A stretch of DNA of 64,000 bases from assembly GCA_038134485.1 (NCBI GenBank), contig JAYPVG010000005.1, forward strand, positions 1-64,000, in the 5' to 3' direction. The position numbers and the translations under genes are program-made. Position 1 is the stretch's first letter; each line of letters begins with the position of its first letter. The stretch comes from NORP240 sp038134485. Lineage in GTDB: Bacteria > Pseudomonadota > Gammaproteobacteria > Pseudomonadales > Pseudohongiellaceae. Shown piece after piece: positions 17,573 to 27,327 of the stretch. The notes beneath the pieces are model-generated. The model was given only the letters and a program-made list of their open reading frames with translations. It did not search any database and had not been told where the DNA came from.

Positions 17573-18521
17573 GTGAGCCGCCCTGCCATGGATTCCGCGC
17601 TCGAGGCCATCGGCCGCACACCCCTCATCCGACTGCGGTCGTTCGAGTCGCCGGGTGGCGCGGAGATATGGATCAAGCTGGAGGGCGGAAATCCCACCGG
17701 GTCGTACAAAGACCGAATGGCCGTCTCGGTCCTCACTGAGGCGCTGGATTCAGGGCGCATCCGACCCGGCGGGCGTGTCGTCGAGTACACCGGGGGAAGC
17801 ACCGGAACGGCGCTAGCCTTCGTGTCTGCGGTCCTCGGCCTCCGATTCACCGCCGTGTTCTCAAACGCCTTCTCGGAGACGAAGCGTCACGCTATGGAGG
17901 CCTTCGGAGCGGAGGTCCTTGTCGAAGAGAGTCCGGATGGAACTATCACGCCGGAGCTGATCCAGCGGATGAAGGCGCGCGCGCTGGCACTCGCCGAGCA
18001 CCCGGACTCCTTCTACGCCGACCAGTTCGGGTCGCCTTTCGTGCGAAGCGGATACGAGCCCATGGGCCGTGAAATCGCGGCCGACCTGGAAGGGCAAGTC
18101 GACGTGCTGGTGGCTGCGGTGGGAACCGGAGCGGCGCTGATGGGCGCGGCGGACGGGCTTCGATCGGCTGGCGCCCGACCTCGGGTCGTCGCGCTGGAGC
18201 CTCTGCAGTCTCCTCTCCTGACCACGGGTAAGGGGGGGGCNNNNNNNNNNACATCGGGTCGAGGGGATTGGAGTCGGGTTCGCTCCCCCTTTTCTCGACC
18301 GCGAAGCCGTACACGACATCCGAGCTGTCGACCAGGAGGCCGCGTTTCGAATGTGTCGGCGGCTGGCGGCAGAGTCTGGCGTCTTTGGCGGGGGCTCGAC
18401 CGGCCTGAACGTCGTGGCCGCGATCGACCTGGCCGCAGAAATCGGGACCGGACATCGTGTCGTCACGCTGGCGTGCGACAACGGTACAAAGTACCTGGGC
18501 GGCACGCTCTACAGACCCTGA
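17573..18521 (+). CDS. PLP-dependent cysteine-synthase-like enzyme, interrupted by a 10-N gap
   Basis: A fold-type II PLP enzyme of the cysteine synthase / cystathionine beta-synthase family. Before the gap the protein shows AIGRTPLIRL, the PLP lysine motif NPTGSYKDRM (Lys46), the phosphate or substrate loop YTGGSTGTALA and the GTGAALMGAADGL Gly-rich loop. After the gap the sequence continues in another frame (GVGFAPPFLDREAVHDIRAV, then GGGSTGLNVVAAIDLAAEI, then VTLACDNGTKYLGG), ending at TGA 18519-18521. The frame change is explained by the arbitrary gap length. The start is GTG at 17573, or ATG at 17588. Codons end overwhelmingly in G or C, unlike its neighbours, which suggests transfer or a mis-joined contig. 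The substrate is probably O-acetyl- or O-phospho-serine-like. Confidence 0.82.
18241..18250. other. Scaffold gap (10 N) inside the PLP-enzyme gene
   Basis: Ten unknown bases follow a run of eight or nine G residues, a typical place for assembly or sequencing failure. The coding frame changes across the gap, so the true gap is not 10 bases. Confidence 0.95.
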
Positions 18522-18829
18522 CTCGAGTCCGCCGCCCCCTGAGTTAAGAAACCCGCCAGACCATGGGCTAAACTGACGGTGGCACCCGGAAAGGACTTCC
18601 CGTTGCTGTTCTGGCGGATCTCACCAAATATTAGCGGGAGCGCTGCATCGCAATCAGCGCAAATCTCGCAATATATTTATATCTCATTGTTTTATTTAAT
18701 ATTTATTTATTGGCACGATTCTCGCAATCCCGATAGTAAGAATGCCATAAATACGGCAAAACTGGCCGCAATGGCCACCAGTCGCTATACCACGCCAGAA
18801 TGAGGGCGAACGGGGTCAAGGAGACCATC
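18522..18829. other. Intergenic region, GC-rich to AT-rich transition
   Basis: GC-rich bases after the PLP-enzyme stop give way at about 18660 to an AT-rich tract (ATATATTTATATCTC, TTATTTAATATTTATTT) that probably contains the promoter of the following membrane gene. No gene or clear terminator is visible. The transition marks the right edge of the compositionally odd island. Confidence 0.4.
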
Positions 18830-19108
18830 ATGAAGGTATTGAGTTTTCTTTTTTGGACATTTCTACTGCTGATAGCGGCGGCAGTCCTGTTGCCGTTTGT
18901 CACCGTTGGCTTTGTACTGCTCGGTTCAGTGGGTGTATTCCTGGTCTGGCTGTTACCAATCCTCATAATAGCTGCTTCAGACAAAACCGGTCGCGGTGAA
19001 AAATTCTGCTGGATTCTGGCGATCATTTTCCTTTCCTGGTTTGCCTGGATCTTCTACTATTTTCTGGCGCCCCTGAAGCCGGTCCAACGCGAGTATTACT
19101 ACGATTGA
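18830..19108 (+). CDS. Small membrane protein
   Basis: A 92-residue protein with an ideal AAGGAGA site before the ATG at 18830; a longer frame from 18800 is not needed. Three hydrophobic segments are visible: residues 3-22 (VLSFLFWTFLLLIAAAVLLP), 26-49 and 60-80 (FCWILAIIFLSWFAWIFYYF). It ends with a charged, Tyr-rich tail (VQREYYYD). The last helix resembles superinfection-immunity or PLDc_N-type small membrane proteins, but this is too weak for a name. It lies 132 bases upstream of the ABC exporter genes on the same strand. Confidence 0.72.
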   Translation: MKVLSFLFWTFLLLIAAAVLLPFVTVGFVLLGSVGVFLVWLLPILIIAASDKTGRGEKFCWILAIIFLSWFAWIFYYFLAPLKPVQREYYYD

Positions 19109-19240
19109 TCACGAATCTCATGGGAAGCGCACGGACCTCACCTTTCGCATGATCGGGTAGGAATGTGGCAGCTGTCTTTGATCTGGTTCGGCAGTTATCA
19201 TTACCTCGCCCCGCCCGCGGGCGACCCGAGAATACTCTGC

Positions 19241-20005
19241 ATGCCGATCATTCAAGTTTGCAAACTGGTCAAGCGATATCCGCGACCGGGAAACAAAGCC
19301 GAGCTGTTCGAAGCCGTAAGCGATGTCTCCCTGCAAATAGAAGCAGGTGAAATTTATGGCATTCTGGGCCCCAACGGTGCGGGCAAAACGACGACTCTGG
19401 AAATGCTTGAAGGTCTGACCGATATTGATGGTGGTGAGGCCTATATCGACGGACATTGCGTGAATTCCAAACCCTATGACGTCAAGAAAATCATCGGCGT
19501 CCAGCTGCAGGCCAACGAGTATTTTGACAACCTTTCTCTGCGGGAATTGATTACGCTGTTCGGATCGCTATACCGACGCCAGATCGACCCTTTGGAACTG
19601 TTGAGTCGTGTCCACCTGACGGAAAAAGCTGATGCGAGGCCGGCAAGCCTGTCGGGGGGTCAAAAACAACGATTTTCGATTGCCTGCGCGCTGGTAAACG
19701 ATCCGAAAGTTTTGTTCCTGGATGAACCGACCACCGGACTCGATCCCCAGGCCAAACGGAATTTGTGGAATCTGGTTAGGGAACTGAATCGGACGGGAAT
19801 GACCATCGTGCTAACCACCCACAACATGGAGGAAGCAGAGTCATTGTGCCAGCGGATCGCCATTATGGATCACGGTAAGGTGATCGCCGAAGATACGCCG
19901 GGACGATTAATTCAGCAACACGCTCCGGAACCTCCCCAGGCGCCCCTGCATGGCAGCCTGGAAGACGTCTTCCTGGTATTGACCGGACACGGGCTGAGGG
20001 ACTGA
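19241..20005 (+). CDS. ABC transporter ATP-binding protein (ABC-2 exporter type)
   Basis: A 254-residue cytoplasmic ATPase. It has Walker A GPNGAGKTT (43-51), a Q-loop VQLQANE, signature LSGGQKQR (137-144), Walker B VLFLDEP (157-163) with a D-loop LDPQ, and the H-loop TTHNMEEAE. The closest pattern is the CcmA/DrrA/NatA-like group that partners with an ABC-2 permease, which follows after three bases. The start is set at the ATG at 19241, giving a normal N-terminus (MPIIQVCKLVKRYP). A frame from 19163 adds an unlikely leader. The exported substrate is unknown (drug, lipid or ion are possible for the family). Confidence 0.92.
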   Translation: MPIIQVCKLVKRYPRPGNKAELFEAVSDVSLQIEAGEIYGILGPNGAGKTTTLEMLEGLTDIDGGEAYIDGHCVNSKPYDVKKIIGVQLQANEYFDNLSLRELITLFGSLYRRQIDPLELLSRVHLTEKADARPASLSGGQKQRFSIACALVNDPKVLFLDEPTTGLDPQAKRNLWNLVRELNRTGMTIVLTTHNMEEAESLCQRIAIMDHGKVIAEDTPGRLIQQHAPEPPQAPLHGSLEDVFLVLTGHGLRD

Positions 20006-20008
20006 TTC

Positions 20009-21097
20009 ATGAGTCCACTGGCATTCACTATCGCGCATACCCTGACGAAGATATTCCTGCGTGACCGCCAGACCATTATTCTCAGCCTCCTTTTCCCGGT
20101 CATCTTCATGGTGGTATTCGGATTTGTCGGCAACCAGGATCAGGACCCTATCAAGCTAGGTATTGTAAATAATGCCCCTGGCTCTCTTTCCGACGACTTC
20201 ATTGAAATACTTGAGACCAATCCTTTATTCTCTGTCAGTGAGGGCGATGAGACCAGCATGCGGCAAGCGCTCATCTCGGGTCGCATGACACTGGTGCTGA
20301 CACTACCGGCGGAATTCCAGGAAACCGACAGCAGTGTCGAACTCGGACTGCTGGTAGATGCCGCGCAGGTGCAGCAGTTGAATCTTATAATGCCGGTGTT
20401 GGAACAGTCACTGTTGGCAGTGGAGCGACAGTTGCGAAATTCCGAAGCACTTTTCACCCTGACAATCGAGGATGTGCAATCTCGATCCCAACGTTATCTG
20501 GATTTCCTGATTCCCGGGCTGCTGGCGTTTACCCTGATGCAGATTTCCATTGCCGGCAGCGGCTTCAATATCGTTGAGTACCGGCGCAAGGGAATTCTCA
20601 AGAGACTGTTTGTCACGCCTCTGCAACCCGGAGATTTCATCTCCGGCATCGTGATGTCCCGGATTATTCTTTGCATCATGCAGATTTCGGTACTGCTGGG
20701 GATCGCAGTGTTCTTTCTTGATGTCATCGTACTCGGCAGTTATCTCAGTCTGTTTGTCATCATTTTTCTAGGCGCAATCATCTTCTTGTGTATTGGTTTT
20801 CTACTCGGCAGCCTGGCCAAAACCCAGCAATCCATTCAGGCAATCGGCAACCTGGTGATCTTCCCGCAAATATTTCTTTCAGGAATCTTCTACCCGATCG
20901 AATCGCTGCCGAATTTCATGCAGCCTCTGGCAACAGTATTGCCACTAAGTTTCGTTGCCAACGCCCTGCGGGAAATTGCCAATAATGGCGCAGGACTGAT
21001 GGAGATTCCGGTCGATATGGTCGGAATTTTAGTGTGGGTCGCGATCAGCTTCGTTGCGGCTACGCGATTTTTTGTATGGAAAGAAGTCGCGGCTTGA
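20009..21097 (+). CDS. ABC-2 type transporter permease
   Basis: A 362-residue permease. Helix 1 (residues 23-43, RQTIILSLLFPVIFMVVFGF) is followed by a large extracellular domain (about 45-165), as in YhfI/DrrB-like ABC-2 permeases. Five more helices follow, with the conserved RRKGILKRLFVTPLQPGDF cytoplasmic loop and the ABC-2 signature region QAIGNLVIFPQIFLSGIFYP (about 290-310) plus PLATVLPLSFVANALREI. It is co-translated with the ATPase gene upstream (three-base gap). Together they form a minimal exporter. Confidence 0.93.
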   Translation: MSPLAFTIAHTLTKIFLRDRQTIILSLLFPVIFMVVFGFVGNQDQDPIKLGIVNNAPGSLSDDFIEILETNPLFSVSEGDETSMRQALISGRMTLVLTLPAEFQETDSSVELGLLVDAAQVQQLNLIMPVLEQSLLAVERQLRNSEALFTLTIEDVQSRSQRYLDFLIPGLLAFTLMQISIAGSGFNIVEYRRKGILKRLFVTPLQPGDFISGIVMSRIILCIMQISVLLGIAVFFLDVIVLGSYLSLFVIIFLGAIIFLCIGFLLGSLAKTQQSIQAIGNLVIFPQIFLSGIFYPIESLPNFMQPLATVLPLSFVANALREIANNGAGLMEIPVDMVGILVWVAISFVAATRFFVWKEVAA

Positions 21098-21151
21098 AAG
21101 CGAAGTCTGGCAAGTAAAACAAGCCCTGCCGTGCCACCGATGCCGGACTGC

Positions 21152-22645
21152 TCAACTTGCAGCGACACCACGATAAAGATCAACCACTCGCTGGCTATGT
21201 TCGCGCCTTGCATAATCCAGAGTGGCACGGGAAATCTGGTAATCTTCAGAACTGTCGGGCGTGTTGCGGCAATGCTCAAGCACCACGGCATACAAGAATT
21301 TAAACGCGTCGCGCGGCTGATGCATCTGGTCCAGCGCATCTATCAAGTAATTGCTCCCGACGCTTTCGTCGAAAATATGTTCCAGCGAAATCTTCGCCCC
21401 GCTCTCGCTTTTCTGACAGTTTTTGAATCGCCACGAACACAAATCGTAAAGCGTGGTTCCAGTCCATTTAAGGGGATTAACAACGTTTTGCTTGTCGAGT
21501 CTGGCCTTGCGTTTGAACTCCATGTCTTCTGACGCCAACATGTGACTGAGCTCGATGGGCAACAGCATTTTTATACCAACGCCTTCCTGCTGCAAAAACT
21601 TGTTGTTCATCATTGGCCAGACCAGCGATCTCATTCGCCCGGCGTCGCCATTGACCAGCACCGGTTCATCAACACGGTCCAGCAACACGACCATACTGGA
21701 ATAACCCAGCTCTTTGACTACATTGAGAAAACGTCCGGTTAAGTCGAAGCGACTGTCCTGATCGATATTCGACGGAAACAACTGCGCGGCTTTGTCGATC
21801 TGTCTGAAATCCCATAGCTGTCGTGCTCTGCCGCCTTTTTCCCGCGCCACTACGCGAATCTCCCGGGAAAGCTGACGCTCCAGCCGCCTGTTGCCCCAGG
21901 CGCGAATCAGCCATGAAAATCCCAGCAATGCAGTCACAAGACCACCGACCAGTGTCGCGGCAATCCACCAGATATTTGCCGAGGGCTGCAGGCTCCAGCC
22001 AATGCCACCAATGGCAGTGACCAGTGCCACAAGCAAAAGGAAAGTTCCGTGTTGCGATCGATCGAGACCGGATTTCATGCGCAAGATGCGCAGCAATCTG
22101 TCCCATCGGGCCGCCGCATGTCCGTATCTTGGCTGATCGTAAAGGAGTGCCAGCGCAGCCAGATTGGTGCGCTTCTGGGCATCCATTTTTTTCAGGATCT
22201 TGATCGATCCCTTTTCATTTGCATCAAGAACTTTGTCCAGCAGTCCGGTAACAGCCAGCGAGAGAATCGCATCCTGATGATCGGCAAGTCGAATCGACTG
22301 CACCACCTTCTCTCCGTCGTTTGATTTCAGGTGGCGAGAAATCCGATCCAGCATTGGGTTAAGTTCTTGGTAACTGACAATCCAGGCACGCCCGGCATTG
22401 AGACTCTTGTTGAAATCCTCGAGTTTGCGCTGAACCATCAGGCGGATCGCTGTTTTACCACTACCTTTTTCACCAAACACGATAGCGGTCCCGGGGCTGC
22501 CCGGATCTCCATAAATCTTGGTGAATTCAGGATGGGTAATTGCTTCATTCAACATGCGATTGTAAACCGCATCGTTGAGTGCCTCTTCCGCCTGGAACGG
22601 GTGCTCATTGAGTTTCCAGTGATCAAAAAATTTCTGCAGATCCAT
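21152..22645 (-). CDS. KAP-like membrane-anchored P-loop NTPase
   Basis: A 497-residue protein. Walker A GEKGSGKT is at 58-65 and a Walker-B-like strand MVVLLDRVDEP at 318-328. Between them two strongly hydrophobic helices are inserted at about 200-220 and 225-246, exposing only a short loop, with a basic Arg-rich segment after. Transmembrane helices inserted between Walker A and B are the defining feature of KAP family NTPases, some of which belong to phage-defence or membrane-signalling systems. A role here is unknown. No toxin-like or adaptor gene is adjacent: the neighbours are exporter operons. The C-terminal third is helical and soluble. STAND-type ATPase is the alternative. Confidence 0.72.
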   Translation of the reverse strand: MDLQKFFDHWKLNEHPFQAEEALNDAVYNRMLNEAITHPEFTKIYGDPGSPGTAIVFGEKGSGKTAIRLMVQRKLEDFNKSLNAGRAWIVSYQELNPMLDRISRHLKSNDGEKVVQSIRLADHQDAILSLAVTGLLDKVLDANEKGSIKILKKMDAQKRTNLAALALLYDQPRYGHAAARWDRLLRILRMKSGLDRSQHGTFLLLVALVTAIGGIGWSLQPSANIWWIAATLVGGLVTALLGFSWLIRAWGNRRLERQLSREIRVVAREKGGRARQLWDFRQIDKAAQLFPSNIDQDSRFDLTGRFLNVVKELGYSSMVVLLDRVDEPVLVNGDAGRMRSLVWPMMNNKFLQQEGVGIKMLLPIELSHMLASEDMEFKRKARLDKQNVVNPLKWTGTTLYDLCSWRFKNCQKSESGAKISLEHIFDESVGSNYLIDALDQMHQPRDAFKFLYAVVLEHCRNTPDSSEDYQISRATLDYARREHSQRVVDLYRGVAAS

Positions 22646-22871
22646 GAAGCGGGTTCCGTCTGTTCTGGCTCACAGGTCCTGTAGCTCCATTAATTTCTGG
22701 AGCAGGACCCCATACTGCGAGGCGTTCAGTTACGCGAGAAGTTTAGCGGGGAGCTAAGGTATCGCTGCTATTTCTATTTGTCCAGCATGCTGGTGGAGAG
22801 AGGTCCGGTTTATGCAAATTACGGCGCTAGTCTGCAGAACAGGTCGGTCCGGGCAGGATGGCGGTCGGACA

Positions 22872-24041
22872 TCAGAAAGTCACCCGGGTGCCTTCGTTGA
22901 TCAGGTCGGAAGGGAAAACGACTACCGATTCCCCCGCTGTTACCCCGTCAATGACCTGGGTAAAATCCCGACCTCTTGCACCTATGAGTACGGGTCGCAG
23001 CTCGGCGCGACCCTCTGCCACGACAAAAGTATTCCAGCCGTTGGCCCGCTGGAAGATTGCGCTGGTTGGTATGGTCAGCACGTTCTGTTCCTGCCAGGTA
23101 ACAATAGCCACTTCCACCCGGTACTCGGCACCGATATTATCTGGAACGTTCAATAATTCCGCGATCACGTTGACGCGCTGCTCCTCCACACCGAGGGCGG
23201 AAACCTTGGTAAAGGCTTCCGGCTCGATGGACAGCACGACAGCATTGATCGTATAGTCGCCACCCCATCCGGTGATCTGAACGGGATCGCCAGGCTCGAC
23301 TTTTACGGCATCCTGGGTGAGCAGATCAACCACCAGTTCCAGGCTGTCCCGGTTGCTAATAGAGAAGATCGGTTCGCCCGCCTGGATAACGCGCTCGTTT
23401 TCTTCGAACACCCGATATACCGTTCCGTCAGAGGGTGAGTGTACGTCGATAATCTGAGGTTCGCCGTAAGCGTCATTGCCAACACCAATGAGAAAGGCCC
23501 TGGCGCTCTCTATCTCCGCCTGCGCGGCAAGAAGATTGGCGTCGGAGGCCTCGACCCTCGCCTGGCCGGCTACCACTAACTGGCGAAAGTTTTCTACTTC
23601 CTCGGCGCTGGCAAGATCCTGGGCAAATAGCTGTTCACGGCGCTCCAGTTCCCGACGGTTCCTGTCCAGAGCGCTCCGGGCCTCCCTCAGCGCGGCTTCA
23701 GTGGCAGCATAGCGAGCCTGCACTGAGGTCAGGTTTGCCTCCGCATAGGCTGCTGTCCGCTGATCCTGAGGACTCGGAGCGATGCGGGCGATAATCTGCC
23801 CCTCGGAAACCCGGTCACCTTCATCGAGACCAGTACGCAGCAGCCGCCCTGCTATGGGAGCGGTCACCACAAACGGACGACGGGCACGGGTACGTCCCTG
23901 CTCCTCCACGGTTTCCGCGAATGCGCGGCGCTCCACCTGGGCCACTTCCACCAGTTCAGGCTGCGGCTGCAGGGCATAGATCATCCCGCCGATCACGGCA
24001 AGGATCAGCAGTATGCCTAACCATTTGGGAATTAATTTCAC
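22872..24041 (-). CDS. HlyD/RND-type periplasmic adaptor (membrane fusion protein)
   Basis: A 389-residue protein. It has an N-terminal anchor (7-25, WLGILLILAVIGGMIYAL), a first lipoyl half (VVTAPIAGRLLRTGLDEGDRVSEG), a coiled-coil hairpin rich in Ala, Arg and Glu (about 95-185), a second lipoyl half (VHSPSDGTVYRVFEENERV) and beta-barrel and membrane-proximal domains ending DLINEGTRVTF. It links an inner-membrane exporter to an outer-membrane channel. It is third in a reverse-strand operon: ATPase (26435-27163), FtsX permease (24070-26428), adaptor, with a 28-base gap to the permease. The arrangement resembles DevBCA/MacAB-like tripartite exporters. No TolC gene is in the window. Confidence 0.9.
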   Translation of the reverse strand: MKLIPKWLGILLILAVIGGMIYALQPQPELVEVAQVERRAFAETVEEQGRTRARRPFVVTAPIAGRLLRTGLDEGDRVSEGQIIARIAPSPQDQRTAAYAEANLTSVQARYAATEAALREARSALDRNRRELERREQLFAQDLASAEEVENFRQLVVAGQARVEASDANLLAAQAEIESARAFLIGVGNDAYGEPQIIDVHSPSDGTVYRVFEENERVIQAGEPIFSISNRDSLELVVDLLTQDAVKVEPGDPVQITGWGGDYTINAVVLSIEPEAFTKVSALGVEEQRVNVIAELLNVPDNIGAEYRVEVAIVTWQEQNVLTIPTSAIFQRANGWNTFVVAEGRAELRPVLIGARGRDFTQVIDGVTAGESVVVFPSDLINEGTRVTF

Positions 24042-24069
24042 GTCACGCTTATCCTGTCTGTGCTTCTAA

Positions 24070-26428
24070 CTATTCCCTGGTCTTTAAAACCTCTACCAGC
24101 TCAAATCTGTCAAGGCGACGCCGCACCGCCCAGCCGCTGGCTAGCGCCGCAATACCTATCAATATGGCGGACAATATATAAGTTCGGGGTTCTGCAATAA
24201 AGGGAATACGGTAAATATCTGTCTGAATTCCCTCGGTTATTGCGTAACAGAGGCCGTAGCCGATGAGCCAGCCGAGGGGAATCGCAAGTAACGTGATTAC
24301 CGCCTGTTCGCCTAACAGAAGAAAGGCAACCTCGCGCCTATGGAAGCCCATTACGCGCAGACTGGCCAATTCGCGTCCGCGCTCCGACAAGGAAATCCTG
24401 GCTGCATTGTAGATCACACCCACCGCGATCACGCCGGCAAATCCCAGCAGNNNNNNNNNNCAGTATGCCTTCCGCAAGTTGTTCCTCGAACGATTCGAGC
24501 ATGCTATCCGGTGAAGCAACGCCAGTGACCGCGGGAACCTCCTTCAACTCGCGAAACAGTGTTGCAAGCCGTTCGTCATCCACTGCCAGATAGGCGCCCG
24601 ATACCACGTTGGGCTCTCCGCTAAGTTCCCACAAAGCATCTCGACTCATGTATGCCGACAGACCCAGAAAATCCTCTATGACCCCGGTGACCTTGATACT
24701 GGTGGTCTTGCGTTTGCCTTCCAGTATCTCAACAATAATTTCATCGCCGCTTTGCACCTCAAGCCGATTGGCCAGCAGCGAACTCATCACCACGCCAGTG
24801 CTCGGTACAGGGACCTCATTGCCGTCCGCGTTGATTATCCGTCGCATGCGCCCGTTGATTTCCATTCCCTGAATGGCGACTTCTTCGTCCCGGTGTCCAT
24901 ACCGCAACCTGGCTGGCAGGAATCTATAGGTTTCTACCCGATTGACCCCGTCCAGACGATTGAGTTCATGAGCTATCCTGTCGGGCATTATCTCCCGGAA
25001 TGTCAGGGTCAGATCCTCCCGTTGTATCAAGCGAAACTGCAGGTCCATCATGAAATTGATACTGTCAAACATGAAAAACCCGATTGTGAGAATGGCGACC
25101 GACATAGCGACACCCAGAGAAGAGAAAAAACCCTGCACCGGTTTACGTTCTATGTTGCGCAGGATCATTCTGCCGTTAGGCCCCAGCACACGCCCGAGTC
25201 CCATTCTTTCAAAAAACCCGGGCTTGAAGCGGTCGGGCGCCTGGGGCCGCATAGCCTCCGCTGGTGGCAGCAGAATTGCGCGCCGGACTGCGGCCATAGC
25301 ACCACCAATTGCGCCAATCACACAGGCCAGGAAAGCAAATACCAGCAGCGACGGCGTCAGCTGATACCTGAGACCAGGCAGATCAAAATACTGATCGTAA
25401 AGGGCGATATAGCTGTCCCCCAGGTAGACTCCTCCGATGGTCCCGATCGCACCCCCCGCAAGTACCGCGACCACAGCGAACATCAGAAAATGGGCTCCTA
25501 CCTCTCTATCCGAGTAACCGAACGCTTTCAGCACAGCGATTTCCCCGCGTTGAGTGGAGATCAGTCGTCCCAGTACCAGATACAGAAGAAAAACCGCAAC
25601 GCCGAGAAAAACAATGGGTATAACTGCTCCGGTGACGCGATTGGAGTCCAGTTCTGCCTGCAGGATCTGATGAGAGGCCTGACTGCGCCTTGGATAGGCG
25701 CCCAATCCTCCGTAGGGTCTGAGAATCTCGTCCAGTGTTTCAATGACGGCATTCTCGTTGGCATCCGGCGTCAGTGTGACGAATGCCTCGTTGAATGCGC
25801 CGTCCATATTGAAAGCCGGCCCCAGTATTTCGCGACTTGCCCACAGGATGCCGTAACGATCGTCCTCTGGATAAAGCGAACCGGGAGGTACGGCGTAGGA
25901 GTGCTCTGCAGAGATAGCGATCCCAACAACATCGAGATCGCGAGCCCGGCCGTTGATGATAACCCGTATGGTATCCCCCGGTTCGAATTCACGAGCGGCT
26001 GCAAAATTCTCGCTTATGATCACCTCATCCGGCGCACCCGGGACAATATAGCGACCCCGGCGGACGACCAGATCATTGAGAATGGGCCTGCCGGCTTCCG
26101 GTAGCGAGACAAACCGCCCCTGGGCCGGAATGCCGCTGTCATCCAGATCCAGGGTGGCGAGAAACGTCACCCGACTGTCTGCCTGATCGACGCCCGGGAT
26201 TGACTCAATTTTCGTTAACAGATTGAGCGGTGCCCTGACGAGTGGCGCCCAGATTTCTGCAAATCTTGTTTCTGAATAGTATTGCTGCTGCGCGTTTACC
26301 AGCGACTCATAGCTGCCCCGCATGGTGACCACCGACATGATCCCGGATGCTACTACCAGCGCGATAGATATTGCCTGACCTTTGAGGTGCCAGATCTCAC
26401 GCAATAATTTTCTGTCAAGTGCGCGCAT
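24070..26428 (-). CDS. FtsX-like ABC transporter permease, interrupted by a 10-N gap
   Basis: A predicted permease of about 780 residues with two FtsX domains, starting MRALDRKLLREIWHLKGQAI. A first helix (20-40) is followed by a large periplasmic MacB-like domain to about 255. Then come three helices (IVFLGVAVFLLYLVLGRLI, FAVVAVLAGGAIGTIGGVY, LLVFAFLACVIGAIGGAM), a second start-like helix, a second periplasmic domain, and the C-terminal helices LLGFAGVIAVGVIYNAARI, ending LVEVLKTRE. The gap at 24451-24460 falls within the sixth helix region and the frame changes across it, so the two open frames are one gene. It is preceded by its ATPase gene with six bases between. Confidence 0.9.
24451..24460. 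other. Scaffold gap (10 N) inside the FtsX permease gene
   Basis: Ten N between two halves of one permease. Residues QLAEGIL before the gap and LLGFAGVIAVG after it match consecutive parts of FtsX permeases, with roughly ten residues of the helix missing. The true gap is probably a few tens of bases. Confidence 0.9.
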
Positions 26429-26434
26429 CGGCTT

Positions 26435-27163
26435 TTACCACTCGATTTCCTCAACGTCAATGCGAGTCTCGTTTTCGATACGTTCGACGATTTTACCGCT
26501 ACTCATGCGCACGACCACATCTCCCATGTTTCCTATTGCAGCATTGTGCGTGATGATCGCGGTCGTGGTGCTGGTCTCCCGATTGACGCGATCCAGAACC
26601 TGCAAAACCAGTTTGCCCGTCTTGGCGTCAAGCGCACCGGTAGGTTCGTCACACAGCAGAATATGCGGCCGTTTGGCGATAGCCCGCGCGATGGCCACCC
26701 GCTGTTGCTCGCCACCTGACAGTTGCGACGGGAAATGGTCGATGCGCTCACCAAGTCCTACCATATTCAGGGCTTCCTCCGCTGGCATAGGGTGAGTGCT
26801 GATGTCGGTAACGAGAGCGACGTTTTCCCGAGCGGTAAGGCTTGGAATCAAGTTGTAAAACTGAAATACAAAGCCTACATGATGACGCCGATAATTCGTC
26901 AGCTCATGATCGGTAAATGCACTGAGATCCCTGTCTCGATAAAGCACCGTGCCGCTGGTAGCTACGTCCAGCCCACCAATGATGTTCAGCAAGGTGGATT
27001 TGCCACTGCCGGAAGCACCTAACAAGACAGCCATCTCTGCTTCATACAGATCCAGATTGACATGGTCCAGAGCGCGCACGGTCATTTCCCCCATCGGGTA
27101 TTCCTTGCACAGGTCCCGCACTCGCAAAATGGCAGTCTTATCTGAACCGAGTGGCTTGTACAT
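26435..27163 (-). CDS. ABC transporter ATP-binding protein (LolD/MacB type)
   Basis: A 242-residue ATPase. It has Walker A GASGSGKST (49-57), a Q-loop FVFQFYNLIPSLTARENV, signature LSGGEQQR (148-155), Walker B ILLCDEP (168-174), a D-loop GALDAKTG and an H-loop IITHN. The FQFYNLIP/LTA pattern is that of the LolD/MacB/HrtA group that powers FtsX-type permeases, and such a permease follows six bases downstream. First gene of the three-gene exporter operon. No strong ribosome site precedes the ATG. Confidence 0.92.
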   Translation of the reverse strand: MYKPLGSDKTAILRVRDLCKEYPMGEMTVRALDHVNLDLYEAEMAVLLGASGSGKSTLLNIIGGLDVATSGTVLYRDRDLSAFTDHELTNYRRHHVGFVFQFYNLIPSLTARENVALVTDISTHPMPAEEALNMVGLGERIDHFPSQLSGGEQQRVAIARAIAKRPHILLCDEPTGALDAKTGKLVLQVLDRVNRETSTTTAIITHNAAIGNMGDVVVRMSSGKIVERIENETRIDVEEIEW

Positions 27164-27327
27164 TACTGGTTATTCGCCGCATTGATTGGTCGCTGTCTTT
27201 CAAAGTTCGATCTCGGTATGATCATACCCGAGTCCCAAAGGCACAGGCTACCTGACGCCAGGTTCTTGAGATAGTAGCCCCGACGCTCTGCAACTGGCAG
27301 CTGCCCCAACCCCAGGGGGGTATCGTT

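Noticed and set aside
18251..18547. Continuation of the PLP-enzyme frame after its gap to 18547
   Set aside because: The residues are Arg/Ser-rich nonsense, while the adjacent frame continues the enzyme and stops at 18521.
24338..24450. Read-through of the FtsX frame past the N run
   Set aside because: The translation after the N run (AGICRRDRGG and onward) is nonsense. The correct continuation is in the other frame, ending at 24070.
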